NCBI GenBank assembly: GCA_947579605.1
Contig: OX388322.1
Coordinates: forward strand, 6,138,001-6,202,000
DNA length: 64,000 nt
From: Athripsodes cinereus
Taxonomy: Eukaryota; Arthropoda; Insecta; Trichoptera; Leptoceridae
Reading direction: 5' to 3'
This document shows, one piece after another, positions 9,990 through 20,944 of the stretch (positions within the stretch are counted from its first letter, which is position 1; each line of letters begins with the position of its first letter). Below the pieces are notes generated by a model. That model saw only the letters and a program-made list of their open reading frames with translations. It did no database searches and was not told the origin of the DNA. Made by a program: the position numbers and the translations under genes.

Positions 9990-10670
9990 ATAGAATTGTA
10001 ATAAAGTTACAAAACGATATTGTAAGTTTTAATATATTACATATCTTGTGATCTGCCTATTGACATCGTAGGACCCGAGGGAGAATAGGTGGTAAACATT
10101 GAAGAGGCGATGTGCAATGTTCATGATTTGGATGTTCGATTATTTGTGTGAATTTTGCTGATTTTAATATTTTGTGTTTTATTTATTATCAAACATCTGT
10201 TTTGCGCCATAAAAATAAATGGACCAAAAAAGTTTCCTGATATTCCCTAAATACAAAATCAGAGTAAACCGTAATACAATATTAATAAAAATAAATTGTG
10301 AAAATATTTGAAATTTTAGGTAGTCACATGTTCCATACAAATGTGATTTTACACTCCTCAACAAAAACCGTGAAACATAAACTTGTATAAAAAAACTCGT
10401 TCTTGAGATGCAGGGAATCCACTAGCTACTCGTTTGTGAAACAATACTGTTCATCAGGGCCGTCTTTGAACATGCTGGGCCCATAAGCACAGTGGCGGTA
10501 CGAGTTCCTAGATGGTACAGTTGATTCACAGATTCTCAACTTCTCGATTTAATAATTTGGCTTACACTCAAAATATCATCTTCAGCTTTCTCCTTAGAAT
10601 AGGTGGTATAGGAATTTGAAATGTTTTGTAACAGAGGGTACTCACAGAATCCTAGATTTGGCATTTTTAT
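9990..10670. other. No recognisable feature
   Basis: Contains a short CAGTGGCGGTACGAG word near 10490 like the end of hAT-type elements, but no matching second end. Confidence 0.3.
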
Positions 10671-10674
10671 TTCT

Positions 10675-10820
10675 TATTTATTCATTCTTTGCTGTTCATT
10701 GATCACAATTCATACAATTTTATAGAAAAATGCATTCAAATAAGATATTATCAACATACAGAGGGCGAGTTTATCGCAGAGGTGCGATCTCTTTCAACTA
10801 ACCGAATGTTTTTTGGTCAA
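10675..10820 (-). mobile_element. Repeat B, well-preserved copy
   Basis: In reverse it reads GGTTAGTTGAAAGAGATCGC, CGATAAACTCGCCCTCTGTA, GAATGCATTTTTCTATAAAA, TGATCAATGAACAGC and an AAAGAATGAATAAATAAG tail. The tail end lies at the lower coordinate. Shares its first 50 bases or so with the 3' UTR of the LINE at 20945-21844. Confidence 0.65.
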
Positions 10821-11087
10821 TATCTCAGAAGTGCGGGTCTATTTTTAGGTTTCCAGTTTCCCAAATTTATAATTAGTTTTCTCTCAAAATTTCCATCTCC
10901 CCGTCACTAAAATTTCACTTTGATTAAAGGAAATATATCACATTCGTCTCAATGTTGTTAAAGAATACTTTGGAATATTTGGGAATGAAAATCGAAAAAA
11001 TAGACTCCTTTTTTGTCTAGACAAATATGATCCCATTTCAGCGCCTCTTGTGTCCTTATGGTAAAGACGAAACTGGTGTTCTTTGTA

Positions 11088-11340
11088 CCTACTACTACTA
11101 CACCATCACGGCATATCCCACAAGTGGGGTAGCCAGCAAACCAGCTGAATGTTATAAACATGCAAGCCGTCTTCCCTGTGCCAACAAAAATTTCAGACAT
11201 TCAGGACTGGTGGCAAACCTCATCGCTGAATTTGAAATGTAAAATGTCTTTATTTTTTCGAACACCTGCCTTTTACAGGACACTCAAAAACTTACGGAAA
11301 AGAGTGAGAGACCAATTCTTTGTCGGGTGCTCCATTGTAT
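11088..11340 (-). mobile_element. SINE A, full-length reference copy
   Basis: Complete series on the plus strand: CTACTACTACACCATCACGG, CATATCCCACAAGTGGGGTA, GCCAGCAAACCAGCTG, ACATGCAAGCCGTC, TCCCTGTGCCAAC, GACATTCAGGACTGG, CTCATCGCTGAATTT, CGAACACCTGCCTTTTACAG, GAGAGACCAATTCTTTG and GGGTGCTCCA. In SINE orientation a box-B-like GTTCGAA lies near the middle and an A-box-like GGCAAAGAATTGG near the start in other copies, a weak hint of Pol III transcription. Confidence 0.75.
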
Positions 11341-11849
11341 CTGCAGTAGAGATACTCGTAATCAATAGTTACCTAATATTGGCACAAAAGTTGAATCGAT
11401 GTTCAATCCAATTTCTCATCGTCTGCAACTAGTTTTTATTATTATTATTATTATTATTATGTTTGTTGATTTTAAGTACCTATAAGTAATTGTATTAAAA
11501 TATGTCTCGGTCAAGTGTTCTGTGTTACATAAGAATAAATTTGGACAAATAAACCTTCGAATCCGAGTATTAACTTTAACAATACAGTCAAATCTCGATA
11601 ACATGTTTATGGGTTCACAAACCTCGATTATTCTAAAATCTTATAAGTCTAAAAAAAATGTACTTGAGACTGACCAAGAACACCATAACTGGTGAAGGTT
11701 ATTGAAAAAATAGTTCAAAAAATGTTTGGTAAAAGGGTGTATTTAGGAGCAGAAGCGAATGCCTCCCCCTAGAAGATCTAATATCCTGGTATCACTAGCG
11801 GAGGACTGTTAAAAAAATTACTTTAAAGTATATATATAATGAATAGATC

Positions 11850-12010
11850 CCCACTTTTTTCTGAGTTTTCGAGTGTCCTGTGAAGGGCAGGTGTTTGTTC
11901 ACAATTCAACGACAAGGCATGCCACCCATCCCGAATGTTTTAGCTTTTATTGGTACGGAGAGGATGACTTGTAAGTTGCTACCCCACTTGTGGAAAATGC
12001 CGCAATGGGA
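11850..12010 (+). mobile_element. SINE A, 5'-truncated
   Basis: Reads TTTTCGAGTGTCCTGTGAAG, CCACCCATCCCGAATG, GGTACGGAGAGGATGAC and CTACCCCACTTGTGGAAAAT, ending GCCGCAATGGGA. An internal ~20-bp loss lies before the tail. Confidence 0.65.
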
Positions 12011-12014
12011 AGAA

Positions 12015-12830
12015 TAAATTAAATAAATGTGAATATGTTTGTGGGAATTATGGGAATGTGACATGACAGAAACTCTAAAAATTAACTCTTGGCTTCCAAA
12101 GGGCTGAATCTGCCTAAAATACCTACAATTGAATTTTCGACAATAACGAATTCTAGTTATCAGAGTTTGACTGTATTACGCTGCAGTCGCCATGCAAGAC
12201 AATAATTTTGTCTCCTTTTATGGATTATATATTTGCAACAACAAACTCAACAACTTGCATTTACTTACAACTTTTTTTAATGTGATTTTTAGTTTTTTTT
12301 TTTATATATATATCATCGTGGAGGGGAGGGCAACGGCTCGACGCGCTTTTATTTTTACCACAAAGTTGACTGTTATTTTCTCTTCTTATTTACCTTACTC
12401 CTTCCCTTCCGAATTCCAAAATCACCACAAAAAATCCTATACAATCTTCGCCTATTACCATACTGCATTGTCGCTTCTAGCGTGCAGATAACTTCTCTCT
12501 CTGCATGCTCTGCCCTTTCCAGAGTAAGCCGTTGGTTGCTTTCACGAAATATCCCACTGCTCATTGCTACAGTATAACATAATAGTACTGTGTAATTTAT
12601 CGAGGTTGTTATTATTTATTTTAGCTCTGGGCATCTTTGAATTTTAATTTAATAGCCACTGTCTACCATTTTGGTAGCAATCTATATCTTGACATGTCGT
12701 TGGTGCCTTTTTTGGACAACGGTAAATTTTATGCAACAATTTAAATAGAACACTAATTGATAATTTAATGCAAAAGGTGATTAAAATATTCTAAGTGTTG
12801 TTTTTAGAACTCGTACAATTCTATTTATTG
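12015..12830. other. No recognisable feature
   Basis: Short chance frames only. The moderately GC-rich patch near 12320-12350 did not match anything I know. Confidence 0.35.
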
Positions 12831-12833
12831 ATT

Positions 12834-13020
12834 CCCTCACGCCGTATCTCAAATGGGGTAGGCAGAGAGAAACGAACGCCGTAATGAATAATGATGTGTC
12901 TTCCTCCACATTAATGCAATTCCTCGTGCATGCACGCTTATTATTTTACTCAACTAGCACCCGTTCTTTCAAATTATCCACGCTATTCGAAAAGACAGAG
13001 AAGAGAGCTCGCATTTTTGT
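12834..13020 (-). pseudogene. LINE tail (NRRACMRN family), decayed
   Basis: Plus-strand start CCCTCACGCCGTATCTCAAA then TGGGGTAGGCAGAGAG is the reverse of the LINE 3' end seen at 28800-28873. Further in, the minus strand carries remnants of the KRACM and VEE motifs with stops. Same family as 28600, 30870, 31850 and 56715. Confidence 0.6.
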
Positions 13021-13155
13021 TTAATCATTTAAAACTCGAAAACAATTAAAATGACACCGTTTTATCAATTTCATTGTTCACTCGGTTGTAAATGTTTTGC
13101 CATGACATTATCTTGCAGTGTTGGCAGATTTAATAGGACTTAAAAGGAATTACTT

Positions 13156-13312
13156 AAAAAATTTAGCGGGGATCTGCGGGACATCCACGAAGCGGGACCA
13201 GAGGCGGTGAGCTGGCTCTCGACACTAGAGCCAAGACTGTAGAGGACACGACGCAGCCCACATGGGTTAAGATTCATCAACACCGAGCCATACGAAAAGT
13301 AAAGTAAGTAAA
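13156..13312 (+). pseudogene. LINE 3' end (SGDL..DIH family)
   Basis: A 28-codon frame gives KKFSGDLRDIHEAGPEAVSW followed by LSTLEPRL and a stop at 13240-13242. A GC-rich 3' UTR (ACGACGCAGCCCACATGGG) follows, then an (AAGT)n-like tail at about 13295-13312. The same C-terminus and UTR occur on the minus strand at 35457-35680, where a cysteine-rich LINE motif precedes it. The base composition is clearly higher in G+C than the surroundings. A 5'-truncated LINE copy. Confidence 0.6.
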
Positions 13313-13319
13313 AGGAATA

Positions 13320-14500
13320 GAAGAAGAAATGGAGAGAACTTGCGTATGAAAATTAATTAACTAAACACACTAATTAATTTATATTTTAGGAATATAGGCA
13401 TTTTTAAAATCTACAATGGCATCTATTGAAATAGCTCAAAAACAAAATGTCATGTGTCACAAATTTGTCCAAGACTCAAACCAATTTTCACAATATCTAT
13501 TCTACTGTTCAATAGATGTCGAGTAGATGCACTCTTAGCAAATACTCAAACCGTCCCAATCGCGACATTCCTATTTTAAACCAGATGTCGCTATGCCCGT
13601 TTTTATATCTATTCTACTCAACAACAGATGGCAATGTGTGCCATTCCGCGATGAAGTGAAAATTTTGCATTCATTAATCATTATGCCGGCAAAATTTACA
13701 TTTTGGGCGTCTTGCGAATTAGTAGGTACTTGAAAATTCATTATAATTTAATGAATTACTTTCAAGTTAATAAGTATTTGGTTGTATAATTATGGGCAAG
13801 TGTGTTTTATGGTTGTATTTTATAAATATTTTAGACATAAATTTCCACTGCCACCTATGTTCTGTTCTTCTATTCGGGGACGATGACCGCTTGCTCCAAA
13901 TGAACGAGTCAAAGCCCTCATTGTGCAAAGTGCATGGCAAGCGTGATAGAAACAGACCAACAGAAGATAATATTATTTTAAGAGCACATTGTCGGCAAAA
14001 TATATCTCACAGGGTAAATTTTTCAATAACAAATTGTCGCATTTTAGAATTTGGAACTTCTCCAGATTATCACACCTAAACTTCGATTTTTTTTTAATTA
14101 TAAATATGTAGTATACCCGGAGAATAAGAATCTGATGGAATTTTGTGGTTGTTAATTATTTGCATTTTTCATACGCATTTGACATGACACAAGTACTGAA
14201 ATTTTTACGTTTGACTGATTTGTATGTTAGGTTAGAGTTAGTCTGGTGTTATTCTATGCAAAAGCACATTTATTGACAAATCATTTCTTGGGTGAAAAAC
14301 AATATAATTACGTGAATATAAGAGGTTAATTAATTAATTTAATTTTTACCTCATCTGGAGTTTTACCAAGAATTTTCTTATTTGTATGGTGAATAAGACG
14401 GTAAAATAATATAAAGAATTAATGACGACTGAATTAATCTAAAGGGAATAAAAGCTACCTACACATATCTCTACATCATTAGGTATATTATTTTATTCAA
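13320..14500. other. No supported feature
   Basis: The longest frame (13792-14079, plus, 95 codons) has no recognisable domain and no splice or promoter context, so I do not call it a gene. Several ~12-bp words ATTCTACTNAACA and AGATGTCG recur near 13495-13625, perhaps a decayed repeat. Confidence 0.3.
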
Positions 14501-14503
14501 AAA

Positions 14504-14584
14504 ACAGTGAATGCTTCGGGGAGTCCTGAAACAGTGAATGCTTCGGGGAGTCCTGAAACAGTGAATGCTTCGGGGAGTCCTGAA
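14504..14584. repeat. Perfect tandem repeat, 3 x 27 bp
   Basis: Three identical units, each reading ACAGTGAATGCTTCGGGGAG then TCCTGAA, start at 14504, 14531 and 14558. The unit is G+C rich relative to its neighbours. No divergence between units implies a recent expansion or gene conversion. Confidence 0.95.
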
Positions 14585-14589
14585 ACATC

Positions 14590-15750
14590 ATAAGTTTCCC
14601 ACTCTTTAAGAATATTGTCTAAATAATGCAGGTCGTATTCATTAAAGGATACTATTTAACCAAGTGTCAGAAAAATAAAATTATAGGTTGCAAAAAATAC
14701 GGAAATGTGCAAACAAAATTACATTAGACATTAGTTTTTTCGGTCGTCCATTTAAATATTCCCCTTCGTAAAATATCACGTATAAAATAAATAATATCTT
14801 CAATTGACAATGAATGAGTTACGACATGGAGAAAACAGCCCATATTTTCATTACAGGCAGTTAATCCATAAGCTAGATAATCAATTTATGGGACGTGTGC
14901 TCTTGATATAAATAACTGAAATAATATATTCAACACCGTGTTCAGCAATGTTACCCGTATTTAGTACTAATTATAAATAGACAATTACTCCACTATTTCC
15001 TCTATATCTTTGATTCTATTGTAAAATTGATTTACGCTGAAGACTATTGTTGCTTATAACATAATAATTGATTAACCTCGATATTTCTACTAATCATTCG
15101 TCCCACCTACTCATTAATACAATAATAATTATCCATTATTGCTTGAAGATATACATAGATATGTAAGTGTGTAATAATATTAAAGATTTATATTTTACAC
15201 ATAAAACATTATGAAAGCCATCAGCCTCATGTCAGTTGATATACCTAAATGGAATTGGAAGGTCTTTTCCTAATGTCGTAACAAGTCACAAAATAATACT
15301 TGAGATAGTTTTAATTGGAATAATTGTCAAAACTTTATGCACATACTTGTAAAAATAATAGTAAAATATGCATTATCCATTTCTTCGTTTGCCAAGGCGA
15401 ATACATCATTTTAAGGGTAAGTATATAAAGCAGAACAAAGCTCCCTCAGTCTACAAAGGGCAGAATAAAATGACGTAACTAGGACAATTTATACATGTTT
15501 GTCAGGAGACCATGACTCACAACGAGGATAACTGTAAAAGAGAGTCAGAAATTCATTGCATCCTGGACAGAAAAAAATGCGACAAGGGAGGGGAAATTTA
15601 ACATTTGAATTTAACCCGTCTCTACGTTGGACCTGAAAAACTTGTAAAGAATGATGGCTTTTTTTAAATATGTATCTACTATCTAGGTTCTTGTTACAAA
15701 CCCGAATACAACCTTATACACATATGTCACAGAAAGTTAAAGGTTAATAT
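14590..15750. other. No recognisable feature
   Basis: AT-rich intergenic DNA; no gene, RNA gene or named repeat recognised. Confidence 0.35.
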
Positions 15751-15764
15751 GTCATGAAAGGGGA

Positions 15765-15848
15765 GTTTGCCGGCATCTGGGATCGAACCGCGTACTTTTT
15801 GTGCATGAGGCCGAGACTCTACCTCCAGGCTACCGAAGAACTCAAAAA
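15765..15848 (-). mobile_element. tRNA-related SINE head
   Basis: The minus strand has an A-box-like TAGCCTGGAGG (15822-15832), and, about 33 bp downstream, a perfect B box GGTTCGATCCC (15779-15789). The tRNA-like cloverleaf is incomplete, so it is a SINE head or tRNA relic rather than a working tRNA gene. Different from the SINE at 22987: the box contexts are unrelated. Confidence 0.5.
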
Positions 15849-15849
15849 T

Positions 15850-16600
15850 GTTGACAACTCACTCGATTTCGGGTGCTTTGCCAAGAAAGTAACAAGATTA
15901 AATTCACTGTTATTGGCCTTATTTTTTTGTTACGTTGATTTAAGTTACTTATGTATTATGTGCTGTTGTGTTTAAATTAATAAATAAATTAAAAGGAGAA
16001 GATGGCGGATGAAATATGCAACTTCATTGAATTCATTGAAAGTATGCGATATTCACATAAAAGCTATTTTGATACCATGCTGATGATAATATTAAATTTA
16101 TTTGTATGTATTTTATACTTAAAAGACAGTCGGTTACGTAACGTAGGCAGATATTATATATTATTATTATGAGTAAATATTGTTGTTGTTATTATTATTG
16201 TGCTCAGTGTGTTACTCCGCGGCACCTTGTCCATATATGGTGCGATGGGGCAGACACATGGCCATATTGTACCATTACCAACAACCTACCGATACATACA
16301 ACATGCAGTCATATACCTAACATATTAATTATAGGTACTAGGTATATTGAAGATCTTCTTAATAATGAATATCATTCGTACACAGTTCATATTGTATGTA
16401 ACTAAGTACTTACCTAAAGTATAAATATGGCAACACATAAATGAATTGCTTATTTGCATACTAAGGCCTGTATCTACCAATGTGGATAATATAATTATTT
16501 TTAAGACAAAACCACAACTCAACATAGGTCATAAAAAATAATACAACGCTTTTTATCAATAACAATCTGGACAAGTCAGCTAAGAAAATTATATGTATCC
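15850..16600. other. No recognisable feature
   Basis: Nothing supported. AT-rich with TTATTATTATT runs near 16155-16200. Confidence 0.35.
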
Positions 16601-16604
16601 AGCT

Positions 16605-16910
16605 ACAATCCATTGGATTGGTCTGAAACGAGTTTAGATTTTCTTTTCTATTCCTTCCCTATTTTCTGCTAGTCTCTTTAATTCTACATATGTGCCACAG
16701 TTCATGTCCTTCTTCACTTATTCCATATAGGTGTCTCTTGGTCGGCCTCTACCATTTCTGTCTTGGGTCATGCCTTCCATGATGGTAATGAGCAGGCCTG
16801 GGTGCCTGATGGATCTTCAGCATGTGTCTGTAGCACCATAATTCAAAGGCCGCTAGCCGTCTTCTTTCACTCTCGCTGATGGTCCACGTCTCGCTACCAA
16901 ATTATCTTTT
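16605..16910 (-). pseudogene. RTE/Jockey-like LINE ORF2 fragment
   Basis: On the minus strand the frames spell SERESRRLAAFELWCYRHMLK, the conserved region just after the reverse transcriptase palm (F-E-x-W-C-Y-R-x-M-L). After a frameshift, EGMTQDRNGRGRPRDTY follows, matching the G-R-x-R-P-x-x-x-Y segment before the C-terminus. Frameshifts and stops show it is dead. No 3' tail is evident at the lower edge. Confidence 0.65.
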
Positions 16911-16985
16911 ACAAAACATCGCTCTACACTCTACAGTATAGTCTACAGCAGTGATATCAACTCAGAGTATTACAAATGTTGTTGA

Positions 16986-17393
16986 ATGACACCTATCGAT
17001 TCACGATTGGCGATGAAAATGGGCATAATGTTATTTCAGGAAGCGCAGGCAAGGACCAACTATCACAAACATTCTATTATAAATCGCCTTCACATTCTAG
17101 GAAATAAATTCAATAATTTAATAGACTTGTTCCATGATCCAATCCACATACTAAAGTTTAATCTATTTGCACATTACAATCACATTTATATGGACAATAA
17201 TCAGGAATCAATATCTTAGCAGGAACCCTTCCTCCTTTATATACCTACCCATGTTTTTTATATACGTTTGTAATATTGATTTATTAATATTGTGTTTGGT
17301 ACCTATGTTTTGTTTTGTTATGATATTGTTATGTAAAAAAAATATTGTGTAAAAGGCTAATTAGCCGTAAATAAATAAATAAATAAAAATAAT
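16986..17393 (+). pseudogene. LINE 3' end with C-terminal codons and AAATA tail
   Basis: The frame 17067-17219 reads YHKHSIINRLHILGNKFNNL... and ends ..NNQESIS-stop, a style of C-terminus found in insect Jockey-like LINEs. An AT-rich 3' UTR follows with AAAAGGCTAATTAGCCGT (a short hairpin) and an AAATAAATAAATAAATAAAA tail at 17368-17390. A related end in reverse is seen at 4300-4345. The assignment to a clade is a guess. Confidence 0.5.
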
Positions 17394-17994
17394 GGGTATT
17401 TGCTGTAGTCTCAACAGGAATGTGTTAAAGAGCGAAAGAAGAAAATTCGTTGTATGTTCATTGTTTCTAGACTCTAAGTTTTTTACTACTTTTTCCGGAA
17501 TCTCCAGTAAAAATCTTCTCCAAAGATCAATTACGACTTCCCTGTATCCAATAAAATCTAAAAAAAATCAATACATATATACCTACACGAGTGATGGTGT
17601 CCCTCAAGGTACTCTTCAAAGTACCAATTCAAGTTGCGTGCATAGAGCCTTAAAATTAGGTAAATACTTAACATTCAAGTAATCGTAAAATGATTCATAC
17701 ATAAATCATACCTTTTATTATCTCAATTGTTTATCAATTTATTATTTACCTATATACTATATAAAAATGTTTGTAACTTTTATTGATTTTGGAAGTATTT
17801 ATAAATCCTCACTCATAATATAATATAGAATTAAATTCAATGGAAATACATTAGTTTTTGGGTTTTCAAATTTTACGTATTAAGCTGCTATTTCTTTCCT
17901 TTTTGCATTGGACAAACCAAGTAGTTAGAATATGAAAAAAATACCACAGTATTTATAAAGTTTGTTCCATTTGTTGTGAGGAAATAAATTTATT

Positions 17995-18024
17995 TCATTT
18001 CATTTCATTTCATTTCATTTTATC
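17995..18024. repeat. (CATTT)n microsatellite
   Basis: About five copies of the pentamer CATTT, ending in a TATC-rich stretch. Confidence 0.8.
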
Positions 18025-18394
18025 AAAAGTTAAAAAAATTTGTTTTTACACTTTTTGAACATTAGTTTAATTGCGCTTTATGTAGATGAAAGTTGACCGA
18101 TAAGAGTACAGATTTTTCGACCACATGGTTTTAACATCCCGTATGACTCTCTTTTATAATATTCCTTTTCAATCACAGAGATGTTAATTATTATACCATC
18201 AGTAGGAATGGCGTGGGAAGGGGTGATAATAGCGAATTTTTTTTCAGAGTGGAAGAAAGATGCTTTTTCGGACATATCAATGTCAAAAAATGGAATGACA
18301 ATTAATTTATATTTTTTGAGTACACCATTGAAGGAAACCCACCGACCACCCGGGTAGCGCAGAAGTCTGGGGATTTCCTTTTATCCGAATTCTA

Positions 18395-18605
18395 TGCTAC
18401 ACAAATCTTGTCCACACCGGAAGCGCCATAGTGGGCAGCCTGAGGGGCTGGCCGACCAAAAACCACCATAACCTCCATGTGTGGAATCTTTTGACTACAC
18501 TCCTTCGATGTCCCTCTAGCCGAAAGAAGCAAATACATTTACAATATAAAACTAACAATATATTTACAAAGGCATTTCTTTAACCTAGAAAACAAATCAA
18601 TATTT
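18395..18605 (+). repeat. Repeat C copy 2
   Basis: CACACCGGAAGCGCCATAGT, GGGCAGCCTGAGGGGCTGG, CTCCATGTGTGGAATC, TTTTGACTACACTCC, then ACAATATAAAACTAAC, AAAGGCATTTCTTTAACC and TAGAAAACAAA. Close match over about 200 bp to 44290-44495. Confidence 0.7.
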
Positions 18606-19212
18606 AAAACAAAATAATACAAACAAAAACAACGAATAAAAAGGATGAAAAAAATGAGCAGAGAGCCGAGTTGAGTTCACCAAATAAATCAAAGAATATG
18701 AATGAAAGTCTATTGAAAATTAAATGTTGCATAATAAAAATTGTTTTAAGATTAAAAATTACATAAGGCCAAATAATGTGTAGATACTCAATTTCACTAG
18801 TTACAAAATTTAAAGAAGATTAGACATGAAAAATTGACATTAGTCGCTGCGAACATGTTCTGTACACACAGCATTAATATTATGAAACATGAAGCCAAAC
18901 AAATGTATATTATAGTCAACTAAACTATGAGTGATACCCTCCTTTATTTTTGGAGATACATGGAATTAACTTTTCAAACATGAGGTATCCAAGTGCGAAT
19001 GATTTTTTTTGCACAAACTCGTCGAATTGACTGCTTTTTGTTAAAATTGGGAATTTATGAGATTTAAAAAGATATTTTGAGTAAGTTAGTCATATACCTT
19101 TTAAGATCAATTCTGAACTGTCATATCCAAAACCTTTACTTTTTGTGCAAAATGTTTCTCTTTTCTGATAGTCGATATATTTAAGAGACCTCGAAATGTA
19201 GGCAACTCGAAA

Positions 19213-20944
19213 TATTAATAATAATAATAATAAATTAGATGACATTAAATTATATGCACCAAATCATACTAATCTAAACAGATTACTGTCAGTAACAAAA
19301 ATTTTCACTGAAACGATTAAAATGGAATTTGGTCTTGATAAATGTGCAATTTTAAATGTCAATAAAGGAAAAATTACACAAGCACCAAATATTGAAAGTG
19401 ATGTAATAAATATAAGAGTGTTAAATTTAGATGATCATTATAAATATTTGGGCCTAAATGAATTATTATGTTTAGATCATAAAGTATTAAAAAATGATAT
19501 TAAGAAGAAATTTTTTATTAGATGCAAAAAAGTTTTAAATACATATCTTTCGGGACACAATAAAATTAGGGCTGTTAATACATGGGCAATTCCTTTATTA
19601 TTATATACATTTGGGATACTCAAATGGAACCAGACGGAGCTGGATGTTATCGACAGAAAATTCAGAACCATGATGACAGGGTATCGTATACATCATCCAA
19701 GATCATCTATAATGAGACTCTACCTCCCAAGGAAATTGGGAGGAAGGGGCTTATTGAATATTAAAAATTTACACAATCAGGAAATTCAATCTTTAAAAAC
19801 TTTTTTTCATAATTCTAGGAACAAAGATGGGTATGATGATATAATATCTTGTGATCAGGGTTATTCACCGTTGTGTTTATCGAACTCTAGTGTCTCTTTA
19901 CCGATATTGAATAATGATGATAGAATGGACATATGGAAATCCAAGTCTCTCCATGGTCGATTCTATGAAGTGTTAACATCTCAGAATGTTGATACTGTGG
20001 ATTCGGTTCATTGGTTGAGATTTGGAGATCTTTTTGGCGAAACCGAAGGATTTGTTTGTGCCATTCAAGACCAAGTAATAGTCACAAACAATTATTCTAA
20101 ATTTATAATGAAACAAAATATTTCGGATAGATGCAGAGCCTGTTATCGGGAGGGAGAGACATTAAGACATATTTTGTCTGGATGTTCTCTTCTTTCCGGA
20201 ACAGACTATTTGAAAAGACATGATCAGGTAGCAAAAATATTACATCAAAATTTAGCTTTGAAATTCAAATTAATTGAACAGGAATCAAAATTACCATACT
20301 ATAATTATTGTCCAGTATCGGTACTTGAAAACAATGACACTAAACTCTACTGGGATCGACCAATTCAAACTGATCGAACTATTATAGCTAATCGACCAGA
20401 TATTGTGTTGGTCGATCGCAGATGCCGTAAAACATACATCATAGACATCACTATACCGCACGATGAAAATTTAAATAAAGCTGAGCAAGATAAGATAATA
20501 AAATATCTTGATCTTGCTCACGAAATCAAAGATATGTGGAGAACACCTAACACAATCATCGTGCCTATAGTGTTGTCTGTGAATGGTTTAATACCTAAGA
20601 GTCTGTCAAACAACCTCAGAAAACTGGGAGTAGATGACAGGCTCAAATACAGCATGCAGAAGGCCGTACTTCTATCGTCCACCAGGATAGTAAGAAGGTT
20701 TTTGTCCCTGTAGCTCTGTAAGTGATCTCCCATGATTGTACTATTTCATAGAACATCATGGAAGAATCAACTCGAATAATGTTGGGGTTCTACATTTTGA
20801 ATATAAATTTATTTTAATATTTTATGGTTTTTGTTATTTAATGTTATATTTAAATTTTATTGTTAATCTTATATTGTATTTAAAATGTAGAATCTAATAT
20901 TGTTTTGTTAAATAAATGAGATATGAGATAATAATAATAATAAT
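19213..20944 (+). mobile_element. 5'-truncated R4/Dong-like LINE in (TAA)n
   Basis: The element begins immediately after (AAT)n at 19213-19231, at a reverse-transcriptase active-site remnant reading LDDIKLYAPN (from 19235). It runs through the ORF and an AT-rich 3' UTR and ends in (ATA)n at about 20928-20944. The microsatellite on both sides, together with the restriction-like endonuclease, fits the R4 clade element Dong, which is known to insert into TAA repeats. Truncation within the catalytic F/Y-x-D-D box makes this copy non-autonomous. Confidence 0.75.
19322..20713 (+). CDS. LINE polyprotein C-terminal part (end of RT, CCHC zinc knuckle, restriction-like endonuclease)
   Basis: 463 codons from the first ATG; the frame is open from 19202. 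The end of the reverse transcriptase is seen as the KYLGL box (residues 41-45) preceded by the FGLDKCA helix. A thumb-like region holds RLYLPRKLGGRG (132-143). A CCHC zinc knuckle sits at C271-x2-C274-x8-H283-x4-C288. A PD-(D/E)XK-type endonuclease follows with P359-D360 and D375 (PD-x14-D), in RPDIVLVD and YIIDITIP. This order is that of R2/R4-type LINEs, whose endonuclease nicks the target for primed reverse transcription. The frame lacks stops over its whole length, suggesting a fairly young insertion. It lacks the N-terminus and most of the RT, so it cannot be active by itself. Confidence 0.85.
   Translation: MEFGLDKCAILNVNKGKITQAPNIESDVINIRVLNLDDHYKYLGLNELLCLDHKVLKNDIKKKFFIRCKKVLNTYLSGHNKIRAVNTWAIPLLLYTFGILKWNQTELDVIDRKFRTMMTGYRIHHPRSSIMRLYLPRKLGGRGLLNIKNLHNQEIQSLKTFFHNSRNKDGYDDIISCDQGYSPLCLSNSSVSLPILNNDDRMDIWKSKSLHGRFYEVLTSQNVDTVDSVHWLRFGDLFGETEGFVCAIQDQVIVTNNYSKFIMKQNISDRCRACYREGETLRHILSGCSLLSGTDYLKRHDQVAKILHQNLALKFKLIEQESKLPYYNYCPVSVLENNDTKLYWDRPIQTDRTIIANRPDIVLVDRRCRKTYIIDITIPHDENLNKAEQDKIIKYLDLAHEIKDMWRTPNTIIVPIVLSVNGLIPKSLSNNLRKLGVDDRLKYSMQKAVLLSSTRIVRRFLSL

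Noticed and set aside
13792..14079. 95-codon frame as a gene
   Set aside because: No recognisable domain, no splice or promoter context, hydrophobic and irregular composition; chance frame more likely.
14504..14584. CRISPR-like direct repeats
   Set aside because: The units are contiguous with no spacers, and the window is eukaryotic.
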